Source: Candidatus Krumholzibacteriota bacterium
Lineage (GTDB): Bacteria; Krumholzibacteriota; Krumholzibacteriia; LZORAL124-64-63
Assembly: GCA_022711765.1 (NCBI GenBank)
Contig: JAKLEB010000001.1
Span: 127,186-191,185, forward strand
Length of the DNA: 64,000 nucleotides
Direction of reading: 5' to 3'
Positions 26,501 to 35,378 of the stretch are shown piece after piece. Each line of letters begins with the position of its first letter. Within the stretch, counting starts at the first letter, position 1. The position numbers and the translations under genes were made by a program. The notes under the pieces were generated by a model, which was not told the DNA's origin, searched no databases, and saw only the letters and a program-made list of their open reading frames with translations.

Positions 26501-26861
26501 CGTCGCGGCGCGCGAGCGCCGCCTGCTCGATCGCCTGCTCGGACTCTACGGCGAGCAGCAGCGGCTCTACGCCGAGGTCCTCGAGCTCTCGCGGCACGAG
26601 CGCGACCTGCTGCGCGACGGCGCGCCGCTCGACCAGGTCCGCGGCCTGCTCGCGGCGAAGAAGCGCCGGCTGGAGACGATCGGCCGTCTCGATCTGACGG
26701 AGGCCGCCAGCCGCGAGCAGTGGCGACAGGGCCGCCGGGGATGGAGCGCCGACGGGCGCACGCGCCTGCACCGGGCCCTCGAGGACGTCGGCCAGCTGAT
26801 CGAGGCCATCCTCGCGTGCGAGGAGGAGAACGATCGTGAACTGCTGCAGCAGTGTCGATGA
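26472..26861 (+). CDS. Small helical FlgN/FliT-like protein
   Basis: A 129-residue charged helical protein (RERRLLDRLLGLYGEQQRLYAEVLELSRHERDLLRDGAPLDQVRGLLAAKKRRLETIGRL in outline) that looks like a flagellar export chaperone, but no family can be assigned with certainty. It overlaps the end of the TPR gene by 29 bases and the start of the kinase gene by 26, which points to tight translational coupling. GAGGGTGA stands before the ATG at 26472; an in-frame GTG at 26454 is the alternative. Confidence 0.55.
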   Translation: MAPLPTISADVAARERRLLDRLLGLYGEQQRLYAEVLELSRHERDLLRDGAPLDQVRGLLAAKKRRLETIGRLDLTEAASREQWRQGRRGWSADGRTRLHRALEDVGQLIEAILACEEENDRELLQQCR

Positions 26862-27588
26862 GCAGATCGGCGCCTGCCTGGCGACCGCGGCCGAGATCAG
26901 GATGCCGGCCGGTGTCCGGCGCGACCAGCGCGGCCGTCTGCTCCGCGGCTACCTGCACAAGAGCAGCAACAGCCTGTGCGGCATCAAGGGGTACGCGAGC
27001 CTCATCGCCGGCGGTCCCGGCGCCACGAGCCGCGCGACGGCCTGGGCCCGCAAGATCGTCGCGGAGGTCGAGCAGCTCGAGGACATGTACCGGTCGGTGC
27101 GGGACATGGCCTTCCCCGTGCCGGCGCCGAATCTCGGCGCCCACGATCTCGCGACGGTGGTCGCCGACGCGGTCGACTCCGCCGCGGCTCGCCACGCCAA
27201 CCTGCGCGCCGGACCGTTCCCGCTCGTGGCCGGCGATCTGCTGCTGCCGGCGGGCGATCTCCACCAGATCCTCGCCGAGATCCTCGACAACAGCGCCGAG
27301 AGCCGTCAGGCGCTCGTGGAGGTGACGCTGACCGTCTGCGCGGGCGACGCCGGCCGCCTCGCGCTCGCGATCGCCGACGACGGCCCGGGGATGCCCCGCG
27401 AGCTGCTCGCGCAGGCGATCGATCCCTTCGTCACCACGCGGCCCGGCCATCTCGGGATCGGCCTGGCGCGGGTGGACACCATCATGGACATGCACGGTCT
27501 GGGCTGGGGCTTGCGCAGCGTGCCTGACCACGGCACCACCGTGACCGTGGAAGTGGCGCGGCCGCGGACCGGGGGACGCCGACCCTGA
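26836..27588 (+). CDS. flgS: Soluble histidine kinase, FlgS-like
   Basis: A 250-residue kinase without sensor or membrane domain. The H-box is atypical, YLHKSSNSLCGIKGYASLI (His near residue 41), followed by a helical region and a HATPase domain: LAEILDNSAESRQAL (N box), ADDGPGM, TTRPGHLGIGLARV and HGTTVTVEV. A small soluble kinase next to a sigma-54 regulator inside a flagellar operon resembles the FlgS/FlgR pair of Campylobacter and Helicobacter, which responds to assembly of the export apparatus. The symbol is by analogy. Start GTG; GAGGAG about nine bases upstream. Confidence 0.72.
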   Translation: MNCCSSVDEQIGACLATAAEIRMPAGVRRDQRGRLLRGYLHKSSNSLCGIKGYASLIAGGPGATSRATAWARKIVAEVEQLEDMYRSVRDMAFPVPAPNLGAHDLATVVADAVDSAAARHANLRAGPFPLVAGDLLLPAGDLHQILAEILDNSAESRQALVEVTLTVCAGDAGRLALAIADDGPGMPRELLAQAIDPFVTTRPGHLGIGLARVDTIMDMHGLGWGLRSVPDHGTTVTVEVARPRTGGRRP

Positions 27589-27606
27589 GTCGAGAAAGGT
27601 GACCCG

Positions 27607-28977
27607 ATGGCGAAGAAGCCACGCATCCTCGTGGTCGACGATGAGCACACCATGCGCGATTTCCTGACGGCGTCGATGACGGGTCGCTACCAGATCCGCA
27701 CGGCTGGCGATGGGAAGGAGGCGCTGGCGCAGCTACAGCGGGAGCCGGTCGACCTGGTCCTCTCGGACGTCCGGATGCCGGGCGGCGACGGCCTGACCCT
27801 GCTCGCGGCGATCGAGCGCGAGCTGGACGACCCGCCGCTCGTCGTGATGATGACCGCCTTCGGGACCATCAAGGAAGCGGTCGAGGCCACCAAGTGCGGC
27901 GCGGTCGACTACCTGACGAAGCCGTTCGGGCTCGACCAGCTCGAGCACACGCTCCAGCGCGCGTTCGAGCTGCGGGCGCTGCGCAACGAGAACCGCAGCC
28001 TGCGGACCACACTGAAGGCACAGCGCGAACAGCACGGACTGCTCGGCGCCAGCCCGGCCATGGCGGAGCTGCGCGAGAAGATCGAGATGATCGCCGACTC
28101 GCGCGGCACCGTCCTGTTGCAGGGTGAGAGCGGCACCGGCAAGGAGATCGCCGCGCGCGCGATCCACAACGCCGGCAATCGCCGAAGCGGTCCGTTCATC
28201 CGGCTCAACTGCGCCGCGATCCCCGAGACGCTGCTCGAGGGCGAGCTCTTCGGGTACGAGCGGGGCGCCTTCACCGGCGCGGTGCAGGCCCGGCCCGGCA
28301 AGTTCGAGCTCGCCGACGGCGGGACGCTGCTGCTCGACGAGATCAGCGAGATGCCGCTCAGCATGCAGGCCAAGGTGCTGCGGGTGATCCAGGAACGCGA
28401 GTTCATGCGGCTCGGCGCCCGCGAATCGACGCGTTGCGACGTGCGCATCATCGCCACCAGCAACCGCAATCTCAAGGAAGAGATCCGCCTGGGGCGCTTC
28501 CGCGAGGACCTCTTCTACCGGCTCAACGTCATCCCGCTGCGGATGGTCGCGCTGCGCCAGCGCAAGGAAGACATTCCCCTCTTGGTCGCCCACTTCGTGC
28601 GCGTGTTCTGCGCCGAGAGCGGCAAGCCCGTGCTGACGGTCACCGAGTCGGCGATGCGCAACCTGCTCGCTCACGACTGGCCCGGGAACGTGCGGCAGCT
28701 CCAGAACGTGATCGAGCGGGCGGTCATCATGTGCTGCGGCGCCGAGCTCGACGCGAACCAGCTCGACCTGCGCGACGAGATGAACCGGACGGAAGAGGCG
28801 GCGGAGCTGAGCGCCGATCTCACGATCCGTGAGATGGAGCAGGAACTGATCTTGCGGAAGCTCCAAAGAACCGGCGGCAACCGTACCCAGGCTGCCACGG
28901 AACTGGGCATCAGTGTCAGGACATTGCGCAACAAGCTGCACCTGTACCAGGCACAGGGCTTGAGCATCCCGGGGTAG
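27607..28977 (+). CDS. flgR: Sigma-54 response regulator, FlgR/FleR-like
   Basis: A 456-residue NtrC-type regulator. Receiver: Asp11/Asp12, phospho-acceptor Asp54 (LSDVRMPGGDG), MMTAFG, TKPFG. AAA+: Walker A GESGTGKE, canonical GAFTGA, Walker B LLLDEISEM, sensor SNRNL. C-terminus: LTIREMEQELILRKLQRTGGNRTQAATELGISVRTLRNKL is the Fis-type helix-turn-helix with the wording typical of FleR/FlgR. It should activate the sigma-54 promoters before flgF, 25415, fliP and fliA. It lies 18 bases after the FlgS-like kinase and 3 bases before flgB. Confidence 0.88.
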   Translation: MAKKPRILVVDDEHTMRDFLTASMTGRYQIRTAGDGKEALAQLQREPVDLVLSDVRMPGGDGLTLLAAIERELDDPPLVVMMTAFGTIKEAVEATKCGAVDYLTKPFGLDQLEHTLQRAFELRALRNENRSLRTTLKAQREQHGLLGASPAMAELREKIEMIADSRGTVLLQGESGTGKEIAARAIHNAGNRRSGPFIRLNCAAIPETLLEGELFGYERGAFTGAVQARPGKFELADGGTLLLDEISEMPLSMQAKVLRVIQEREFMRLGARESTRCDVRIIATSNRNLKEEIRLGRFREDLFYRLNVIPLRMVALRQRKEDIPLLVAHFVRVFCAESGKPVLTVTESAMRNLLAHDWPGNVRQLQNVIERAVIMCCGAELDANQLDLRDEMNRTEEAAELSADLTIREMEQELILRKLQRTGGNRTQAATELGISVRTLRNKLHLYQAQGLSIPG

Positions 28978-28980
28978 GCC

Positions 28981-29391
28981 ATGATCAGGCACGGCCTCTT
29001 CGAAGCGGCGCATCTCGGCGACCTCAAACAGGCGCTGGCGGTCTACGCCAATCGCCACCGGGTGGTGTCGGACAACATCGCGAACGTCGAGTCGGCGGGG
29101 TACGCGGCGAGGGAGTATCGGTTCGAGGAGTACCTCGCGGGCGCGCGGCTCCGGCTCCAGGGTGCGCGGACGAACCCGGCCCACCTGGCGCTCGGCCGCC
29201 GCGAGCTCGCGGACACGCCGGGCGACGTCCGGCCGACGGGAGACGACCACGACAACGGGATCAACAACGTCGACATCGACAAGGAAATGACCGATCTGGC
29301 GACCAACGACCTTTCCTACCGCCTGGCGACGCGGCTGCTGAGCATGAAGTATCAGACCCTGCGCAGCGCCATCCGCGGCCGGTCCACCTAG
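28981..29391 (+). CDS. flgB: Flagellar proximal rod protein FlgB
   Basis: A 136-residue rod subunit: N-terminal AVYANRHRVVSDNIANVESAGYAAREYRF region and C-terminal NNVDIDKEMTDLATNDLSYRLATRLLSMKYQTLRSAI, both diagnostic for FlgB. Length is usual (about 135). It lies directly after the flgR-like regulator and before flgC and fliE, the standard order flgB-flgC-fliE-fliF. Confidence 0.95.
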   Translation: MIRHGLFEAAHLGDLKQALAVYANRHRVVSDNIANVESAGYAAREYRFEEYLAGARLRLQGARTNPAHLALGRRELADTPGDVRPTGDDHDNGINNVDIDKEMTDLATNDLSYRLATRLLSMKYQTLRSAIRGRST

Positions 29392-29408
29392 CGTCAGGAG
29401 GCGAGGGC

Positions 29409-29921
29409 ATGAGCAAGGGGCTGTTCGAGGCGATCCGGATCAGCGGCAGCGGCCTGTCGGGGCAGCGCGTGAAGATGGACGTCGTGGCGCGCAACCTGGC
29501 GAACGCCGAGACGACGCGGACCGAGGACGGCACGCCGTACCGGCGCGAGCGGGCGGTCTTCCGGGAGATCCTCGAGCGTCGCGTGCAGGCGCAGCGCGAG
29601 CGGCTCGACCCGGCGAACGACGAGTTCGCCAACGGTCCGACCCGGACGCACCCGAATCACCTGCCCGGCCTCACCGCGCTCCAGCTGGCCGACCGCGAGG
29701 GAGTGCGCACGGAGGCCGAGGTCGCGCCGGACGCCTCGGAGTTCCGCGTGATCTACGACCCGGGTCACCCGGACGCCGACGAGGACGGCTACGTGCTGAT
29801 GCCGAACGTCGACGTCGTCACCGAGATGGTCGACCTGATCACCGCGAGCCGCGCCTACGAGGCCAACATCAGCGCGGTGCAGGCGGCCAAGGACATGTTC
29901 AACCAGGCGCTCAAGATCTAG
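29409..29921 (+). CDS. flgC: Flagellar proximal rod protein FlgC
   Basis: A 170-residue rod subunit with FEAIRISGSGLSGQRVKMDVVARNLANAETTRT in outline at the N-terminus and VLMPNVDVVTEMVDLITASRAYEANISAVQAAKDMFNQALKI at the end, the FlgC signature. It is about 30 residues longer than E. coli FlgC because of an insert between residues 60 and 100. GGAGG stands before the ATG. Confidence 0.95.
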   Translation: MSKGLFEAIRISGSGLSGQRVKMDVVARNLANAETTRTEDGTPYRRERAVFREILERRVQAQRERLDPANDEFANGPTRTHPNHLPGLTALQLADREGVRTEAEVAPDASEFRVIYDPGHPDADEDGYVLMPNVDVVTEMVDLITASRAYEANISAVQAAKDMFNQALKI

Positions 29922-29934
29922 GAGAGTCGCGCTC

Positions 29935-30234
29935 ATGGCCGTCGGCGGCATCCGTGCTCTGGGTTCCATCGATCCGCGCCTCGCCTACGCCGGGCAGGCC
30001 GCGCCGACGCCGCGGACCAGCTTCGGCGAGCAGCTGCAGGCGGCGATCCGCGAGGTCGACGGGCTGCAGGTCGCGCGCGACGTCATGACCGAAGGCATGG
30101 TCCGCGGCGAGCCGACCGAGGTCCACGAGATCATGACCGCGGCCGAGGAGGCGCAGCTCGCGTTCGAGCTGATGCTCGAGGTCCGCAACAAGCTGCTCGA
30201 GGCCTATCAGGAAATCATGCGCATGCAGGTCTAG
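29935..30234 (+). CDS. fliE: Hook-basal body protein FliE
   Basis: A 99-residue MS ring-rod junction protein. SFGEQLQAAIREVDGLQ and the strongly conserved EVHEIMTAAEEAQLAFELMLEVRNKLLEAYQEIMRMQV in outline define FliE. It lies 13 bases after flgC and 31 before fliF. Confidence 0.95.
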   Translation: MAVGGIRALGSIDPRLAYAGQAAPTPRTSFGEQLQAAIREVDGLQVARDVMTEGMVRGEPTEVHEIMTAAEEAQLAFELMLEVRNKLLEAYQEIMRMQV

Positions 30235-30265
30235 CTGACCTCATACGCAACGGGACGGAGACCAA

Positions 30266-31807
30266 GTGGATGGATTCAGGCAGGCCTGGTTCGGCATCGG
30301 GAAACGGTTCGCCGCCCTGTCGGTCAACCAGCGGCTGGTGCTGGGCATGGTGGCGGCGGGCGTGATCATCAGCGCCACCGTGTTCAGTCTGTGGCTGAGC
30401 CGGGAGGAGATGGCCGTCCTCTTCAGCGACCTGACCCCCGAGGACGCCAACGAGGCGCTCCAGGAACTCAACAAGCGCGACGTCTCCGCCGAGCTGACGA
30501 ACGGCGGCACGACCATCCTGGTGCCCGCCTCGGCGGTCCACCGCCTGCGGGTCGAGCTGGCCGCGAAGGGGATCGCGTCGAGCGGCGTCGTGGGTTTCGA
30601 GATCTTCGACCAGTCCCACTACGGGATGACCGAGCAGGACTACGAGGTCAAACGCCTGCGGGCGCTGCAGGGCGAGCTCACCAAGACCATCGAGAGCCTG
30701 CAGGGAGTCGAGGCCGCCCGCGTCCACCTGGTCCTGCCGAAATCGAGCATCTTCCGCAGCCTGGCGACCGAACCGACGGCCTCGGTCGTGCTCACCCTCA
30801 ACCAGCGCCGGCCCGTGAGTCCGGCCCAGGTCGCCGGGATCCAGAACCTCGTGGCGGGCAGCGTCGAGGGACTGCTCGCCGGCAACGTCACGGTCCTCGA
30901 CCAGAACGGCCGCATGCTCTCCGAGAACTACGCGGACGACGACTTCGGCGCGACCGACCGGCAGCTCGAGCTCAAGAAGGAGGTCGAGGCCTACCTGGCC
31001 GACAAGGCGCAGACGATGCTCGCGAGCGTCTTCGGCGAGAAGCGCACGCACGTGCGCGTCGACGCCACGCTGAATTTCGAGAAGATCGAGTCCCAGCGGA
31101 CCATCTTCGATCCCGAGAACCAGGTCGTCCGTTCGGAGGAGCGCAACGAATCCAGCGACCCGGCCACCGGCGGCACGACCGAGTCGAGCATGACCAACTA
31201 CGAGATCAACCAGACCGTCGAGAAGATCGTCGGGGAGACGGGCGGCATCAAGAATCTGTCCGTCGCCGTGTCGGTGGACGGCACCTACGCGACGCCGAAG
31301 GACGGCGGCGAGCCGGTCTACCAGCCGCTGGGTCAGGAGCAGCTCGACCAGATCCAGCGCATGGTCCAGAGCGCGATCGGCATCGACGTCGAGCGCGGCG
31401 ATCAGATCGAGGTCGTCAACATCCAGTTCCAGGGCGAGGGCGCCGTCCCGGACGGCGACGGCGGCGGCGGCGGCCTGCCCGGCGGCTGGGTCCAGCTCGT
31501 GATGCAGAATCTCGGACGCATCCTGCTGGTGGCGCTGCTCGTGGTCCTGGTCGTGACCTTCCGGCGCAGCCTGCAGGGAACCCTCGGCGACCTTTCCGGC
31601 CACCGCGGCGGGGCCAAGCCCGGGCGGCCCGCGGCGGCCGGCGGCGCGCCGGGGCAGCCGGCCGCCGAGCCCGAGCGCTTCGAGGGCCTGCCCCCGCTGA
31701 CCGACCAGATGATCGAGGACGTGCGCGAGTACGCGGCGGAGAACCCGGCGCGGGTGGCCGACGTGGTCCAGTCCTGGCTCTACGAGCCGGAGCGCAGCGG
31801 CCGTTAG
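30266..31807 (+). CDS. fliF: MS-ring protein FliF
   Basis: A 513-residue inner-membrane ring protein. It has an N-terminal membrane segment (about 25-45, LVLGMVAAGVIISATVFSLW), the YscJ/FliF ring-building domains (LFSDLTPEDANEALQELNK, VPASAVHRLRVELAAKG, SLQGVEAARVHLVLPK), a second membrane segment (about 410-430, LGRILLVALLVVLVV) and a C-terminal FliG-binding tail (IEDVREYAAENPARVADVVQSWL). The periplasmic loop before TM2 is Gly-rich. Start GTG at 30266. Confidence 0.96.
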   Translation: MDGFRQAWFGIGKRFAALSVNQRLVLGMVAAGVIISATVFSLWLSREEMAVLFSDLTPEDANEALQELNKRDVSAELTNGGTTILVPASAVHRLRVELAAKGIASSGVVGFEIFDQSHYGMTEQDYEVKRLRALQGELTKTIESLQGVEAARVHLVLPKSSIFRSLATEPTASVVLTLNQRRPVSPAQVAGIQNLVAGSVEGLLAGNVTVLDQNGRMLSENYADDDFGATDRQLELKKEVEAYLADKAQTMLASVFGEKRTHVRVDATLNFEKIESQRTIFDPENQVVRSEERNESSDPATGGTTESSMTNYEINQTVEKIVGETGGIKNLSVAVSVDGTYATPKDGGEPVYQPLGQEQLDQIQRMVQSAIGIDVERGDQIEVVNIQFQGEGAVPDGDGGGGGLPGGWVQLVMQNLGRILLVALLVVLVVTFRRSLQGTLGDLSGHRGGAKPGRPAAAGGAPGQPAAEPERFEGLPPLTDQMIEDVREYAAENPARVADVVQSWLYEPERSGR

Positions 31808-31831
31808 CCGCGGCGCGCAACGGAGAACGCA

Positions 31832-32842
31832 ATGCCGGTGCTCGACGACAAGACCCTGCGCAAGGCGGCCATCTTCATCATGGCGCTCGGCCCGGAGACG
31901 GGCGGCCGGGTCATCTCGCACCTGCCCGAGAGCCTGGTCGAGCAGCTGACCCACGCGATCGCCACCGCGGGCCAGGTGCCCTTCGCGGAGAAGCAGAAGG
32001 TCCTGAGCGATTTCGTCAAGCTCTCGAGCTCGATCAGCGGCATCGCCTTCGGCGGCGAGGAGACCGCGAAGCAGATCCTCGAGGCCGGTTTCGGCACGCA
32101 CCGGGCGAGCTCGCTGCTGAGCCGGGTCACGAGCTACAGCGAGATCAAGAGCTTCGAGCACCTGCGCAGCCTCGACGCGCTGACCGTCGCGAACTACCTC
32201 AAGAACGAGCACGCGCAGACCGTCGCCGTGGTCCTCGCGCACATGGATCCGCGCGACAGCGGGCCGATCCTCGAGCTGCTGCCGGCCGAACTGCAGGGCG
32301 ACGTCGCCTATCGCATGGCCGTGCTCGACTCGCCGAACGCCGAGGCGCTCAAGATCGTGGAGGGCGTGCTGGCGAGCCAGCTGCAGGGCGAGGTCAACGC
32401 GAATCGCGGCAAGTACGGCGGACGCAAGCAGGTCGCCGAGATCCTCAACGAGACCGAGCGCGAGACCTGGCAGGAGATCCTCGACGAGATGCGGGAGATC
32501 GACGACGAGGTCGCCAACGAGGTCAACAACCTCATGTTCGTCTTCGAGGACCTGGTCCTGATGAACGACAAGTACATCCAGGAGATCCTCAAGGAGGTCG
32601 ACGGCAAGGAGCTGACCCTCGCCCTGAAGGGCGCCACGCAGGAGATCCAGGACAAGATCTTCAGCAACATGTCCAAACGCGCGGCCCTGGGGATCAAGGA
32701 GGACATGGAGTACATGGGCCCGGTCAGGCTCAGCGAGGTCGAGGAAGCCCAGCAGCGCATCGTCGAGGTCGTGCGGAGCCTCGAGGAGGCGGGCACGATC
32801 GTGATCGGCAAGGGGGGCAAGGATGCAGAAATGGTCTCCTGA
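31832..32842 (+). CDS. fliG: Motor switch protein FliG
   Basis: A 336-residue rotor protein that couples the MS ring to MotA. The N-terminal domain (LRKAAIFIMALGPETGGRVI), the EHxQ region as NEHAQTVAVVLAHM, and the torque-helix domain (NLMFVFEDLVLMNDKYIQEIL, ALKGATQEIQDKIFSNMSKRAA, KEDMEYMGPVRLSEVEEAQQ) are all present. The last codons overlap fliH by 20 bases. Conserved charged residues of the torque helix (KEVDGKE, KGAT) are kept. Confidence 0.97.
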   Translation: MPVLDDKTLRKAAIFIMALGPETGGRVISHLPESLVEQLTHAIATAGQVPFAEKQKVLSDFVKLSSSISGIAFGGEETAKQILEAGFGTHRASSLLSRVTSYSEIKSFEHLRSLDALTVANYLKNEHAQTVAVVLAHMDPRDSGPILELLPAELQGDVAYRMAVLDSPNAEALKIVEGVLASQLQGEVNANRGKYGGRKQVAEILNETERETWQEILDEMREIDDEVANEVNNLMFVFEDLVLMNDKYIQEILKEVDGKELTLALKGATQEIQDKIFSNMSKRAALGIKEDMEYMGPVRLSEVEEAQQRIVEVVRSLEEAGTIVIGKGGKDAEMVS

Positions 32843-33557
32843 GCCCCTCGCCGCGGGGCGATCCAGCCTCGGCGCCTACCAGCCCCTGCACCCGGCGACC
32901 GCGGTCGCCGCGCTCGACGCCGCCTTCCGCCCGGAGACCGGCTTCGCCGAGCCCAAGGGGCTCCTGCAGCATCTCTCGCGGGACGAACGCGCCCGGATCG
33001 TGGATCTGCTCGAGCTCGACCTGCGCCGCGAGCACGACGAGCGCGCGCGTCGCGAGGCGGAGGCCCAGGCGGCCGCCGACGCGTCGCGGCAGGCCGAGGA
33101 TGCGGCCGCCCTCGCTCGCTGGCAGGCCGAATTCGCCGAGGGCGTGCGCCGCGAGATCAAGGACAAGCTGGACGACCTCGTGCGACACGCGGCGGACCTG
33201 GCCGTGGCGATGGCGACGAAGGTCGTGCGGCGCGAGGTCGCGGTCGATCCCGAGGTCCTCGTTCGCGCGCTCGAGACCGTGCTCTACAAGGCCGAAGCCG
33301 GCGCGACCCTCTCGGTGACGGTCCATCCGGACGACGCGCGCTGGCTCGCCGCGGCGTCCGAGCTTCGCGAGCGGCTGCGGGTCGGCGAGATCAAGGAGGA
33401 CCGGCGCCTCGCGCGCGGCGGCTGCCTGGTGAAGGCCGACGATCTGGAATGGGACGCGACGGTCGAGCGCCAGCTCGCGGTGCTCGGCGAGGCGGCTGCG
33501 GACGCCCTGGCGATCCCCGCCGACCAGGCGCCACAACCGGAGGCGGTCGATGTCTGA
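32823..33557 (+). CDS. fliH: Flagellar assembly protein FliH
   Basis: A 244-residue regulator of the FliI ATPase. It has a charged helical N-terminus with a long Ala/Arg/Glu coil (residues 60-110), then the FliH C-terminal domain: DDLVRHAADLAVAMATKVVRREVAVDPEVLVRALE in outline, LSVTVHPDDARWL and RRLARGGCLVKADD. It starts inside fliG and ends inside the fliI start (8-base overlap), so all three are translationally coupled. Confidence 0.92.
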   Translation: MQKWSPEPLAAGRSSLGAYQPLHPATAVAALDAAFRPETGFAEPKGLLQHLSRDERARIVDLLELDLRREHDERARREAEAQAAADASRQAEDAAALARWQAEFAEGVRREIKDKLDDLVRHAADLAVAMATKVVRREVAVDPEVLVRALETVLYKAEAGATLSVTVHPDDARWLAAASELRERLRVGEIKEDRRLARGGCLVKADDLEWDATVERQLAVLGEAAADALAIPADQAPQPEAVDV

Positions 33558-34875
33558 GCTGGCCTGGGACGCCTGCCGCCGCCGAGTCCTCGCCTGCGAT
33601 CCCGTGCGCCAGGTGGGCCGGGTGACCGGGCTGGTGGGCATGACGATCGAGGTTCGCGGGCTGTCCACGCCCCTCGGCTCGATCTGCCGCGTCGAGGCCG
33701 GCCGCCAGCGGCCGCCGGTATTCTGCGAGGCCGTCGGCTTCCACAGCGGCCGCCTGCTGCTGATGCCGTACGGCAGCATGCAAGGCATCGCGCCGGGCCA
33801 GGCGGTCGTGCCGGTGGCGAGCCTGTTGACCGTGCCCACCGGGGCGCGGCTGCTGGGCCGCGTCCTGAACGGGCTCGGCGAGGCGATCGACGGGGGTCCG
33901 CCGCTGCACCATCTGCCGCGCCGGCGGCTCGGCCAGGCGGCGCCCAGCGCCCTGCACCGGCGGCGGAGCACCGACGCGCTCACGACCGGCGTGCGGGCGA
34001 TCGACACCGTGGTGACGGTGGCGCGCGGCCAGCGGATGGGGATCTTCGCCGGCAGCGGCGTCGGCAAGTCCGTGCTCCTGGGGATGCTCGCCCGCGGGGC
34101 CGGCGTCGACGTCAACGTGCTGGCCCTGATCGGCGAGCGCGGTCGCGAGGTGCGCGAGTTCATCGAGCGCGATCTCGGCCCCGACGGTCTCGCGCGCAGC
34201 GTGGTCGTCGTCGTGACCAGCGACGAGAGCGCCGTGATGCGCGCGAAGGGCGCCGAGACGGCGATGACGATCGCGGAGAGCTTCCGCGAGGCGGACCGCG
34301 AGGTCCTCTTCCTGATGGACTCGATCACCCGCTACGCGATGGCACTGCGCGAGATCGGGCTCGCGGCCGGCGAACCGCCGACGACCAAGGGCTATCCGCC
34401 GTCGGTGTTCGCGGCGCTGCCGCGACTCTGCGAGCGCGCCGGCTGGTCGGCCGTCAACGCGATGACGGCGTTCTTCACGGTCCTGATCGAGGGCGACGAC
34501 ATCAACGACCCGATCGGCGACGCCGTGCGCTCGATCCTCGACGGCCACGTGATGCTCAGCCGCGACCTGGCGCGCGAGGGCCACTATCCGGCGATCGACG
34601 TGCTCGGATCGGTCAGCCGCCTCCGCAACGAGATCATCGCCCCGGCGGACCGCGCCGCCGGGGACCGGCTGCTGCGCTGGCTGAAGGCGCTCGAGAACAA
34701 CCGGGACCTGGTCGCGATCGGCGCCTATGCGCCCGGCAGCGACCCCCTACTCGACGCCGCGCTCGCCCAGCGCCCGGCGATCCGGACGTTCCTGACCCAG
34801 GGCGTCGACGAGCGGCACGATCCCCGCGCCGGTTTCGCCGCGCTCGCCCAGCTCGTGGCGCAAGGGGAGGCGTGA
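33550..34875 (+). CDS. fliI: Flagellum-specific ATPase FliI
   Basis: A 441-residue F1-beta-like ATPase of the type III export system. Walker A is GIFAGSGVGKSVLLG, Walker B REVLFLMDSITRYAMA; ALIGERGREVREFIERDLG and GLAAGEPPTTKGYPPSVFAALPRL are family signatures. Length and motif order are normal. It is followed immediately by fliJ (TGATG stop-start overlap). Confidence 0.97.
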   Translation: MSELAWDACRRRVLACDPVRQVGRVTGLVGMTIEVRGLSTPLGSICRVEAGRQRPPVFCEAVGFHSGRLLLMPYGSMQGIAPGQAVVPVASLLTVPTGARLLGRVLNGLGEAIDGGPPLHHLPRRRLGQAAPSALHRRRSTDALTTGVRAIDTVVTVARGQRMGIFAGSGVGKSVLLGMLARGAGVDVNVLALIGERGREVREFIERDLGPDGLARSVVVVVTSDESAVMRAKGAETAMTIAESFREADREVLFLMDSITRYAMALREIGLAAGEPPTTKGYPPSVFAALPRLCERAGWSAVNAMTAFFTVLIEGDDINDPIGDAVRSILDGHVMLSRDLAREGHYPAIDVLGSVSRLRNEIIAPADRAAGDRLLRWLKALENNRDLVAIGAYAPGSDPLLDAALAQRPAIRTFLTQGVDERHDPRAGFAALAQLVAQGEA

Positions 34876-35339
34876 TGTTCCGCTTCCGCCTCGAGAAGGT
34901 CCTGGACCACCGGCAGCGGGAGCTGGACGCCAGGACGCTGGCGGTCGCCCAGGCGCGGGCCGTGGTGGCGGCCGCGACCCGCGACGTCGCCGACGCGAAC
35001 CGCGAGCTGACGCAGGCCCGGCTCGAGGCGGTGGCCGCACGGGAGGGACGCGTCGATCCGGTCGAGCTGGCGCGGCTGCTCGCCTGGCAGGAGCGCCTCG
35101 TCGGGCGGAAGCGCCAGCTCGAAGCGAAGCTCGTCGCGGGGCGCCAGGCGCTCGTGCTCGCGCAGGAGCGCCTGCAACAGGCGTGGCGGGAACGCGAGAT
35201 GCTGACCCGCCTGCGAGAGCGCCAGCGCCTGGAGTGGGAACAGGAGGAGGCGCGACGGGAACGGCGGGCCCTGGACGAGATCGGGGCCGTGCGGGCGGCC
35301 CTGGTGCGCCGGGACAGACGATCCCGGCCGGAGGCTTGA
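34875..35339 (+). CDS. fliJ: Flagellar export protein FliJ
   Basis: A 154-residue coiled-coil protein (FRFRLEKVLDHRQRELDARTLAVAQA start, then continuous Glu/Arg/Ala-rich helix) with the length and position of FliJ, the central stalk of the FliI ring and escort of export chaperones. The ATG at 34875 overlaps the fliI stop; a GTG at 34872 is possible too. Sequence conservation in this family is low, so the call leans on position between fliI and the ylxF-like gene. Confidence 0.88.
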   Translation: MFRFRLEKVLDHRQRELDARTLAVAQARAVVAAATRDVADANRELTQARLEAVAAREGRVDPVELARLLAWQERLVGRKRQLEAKLVAGRQALVLAQERLQQAWREREMLTRLRERQRLEWEQEEARRERRALDEIGAVRAALVRRDRRSRPEA

Positions 35340-35378
35340 GCGGAGCCGGGCGAACCCGGACCGCGGAAAGAGGCTGAC

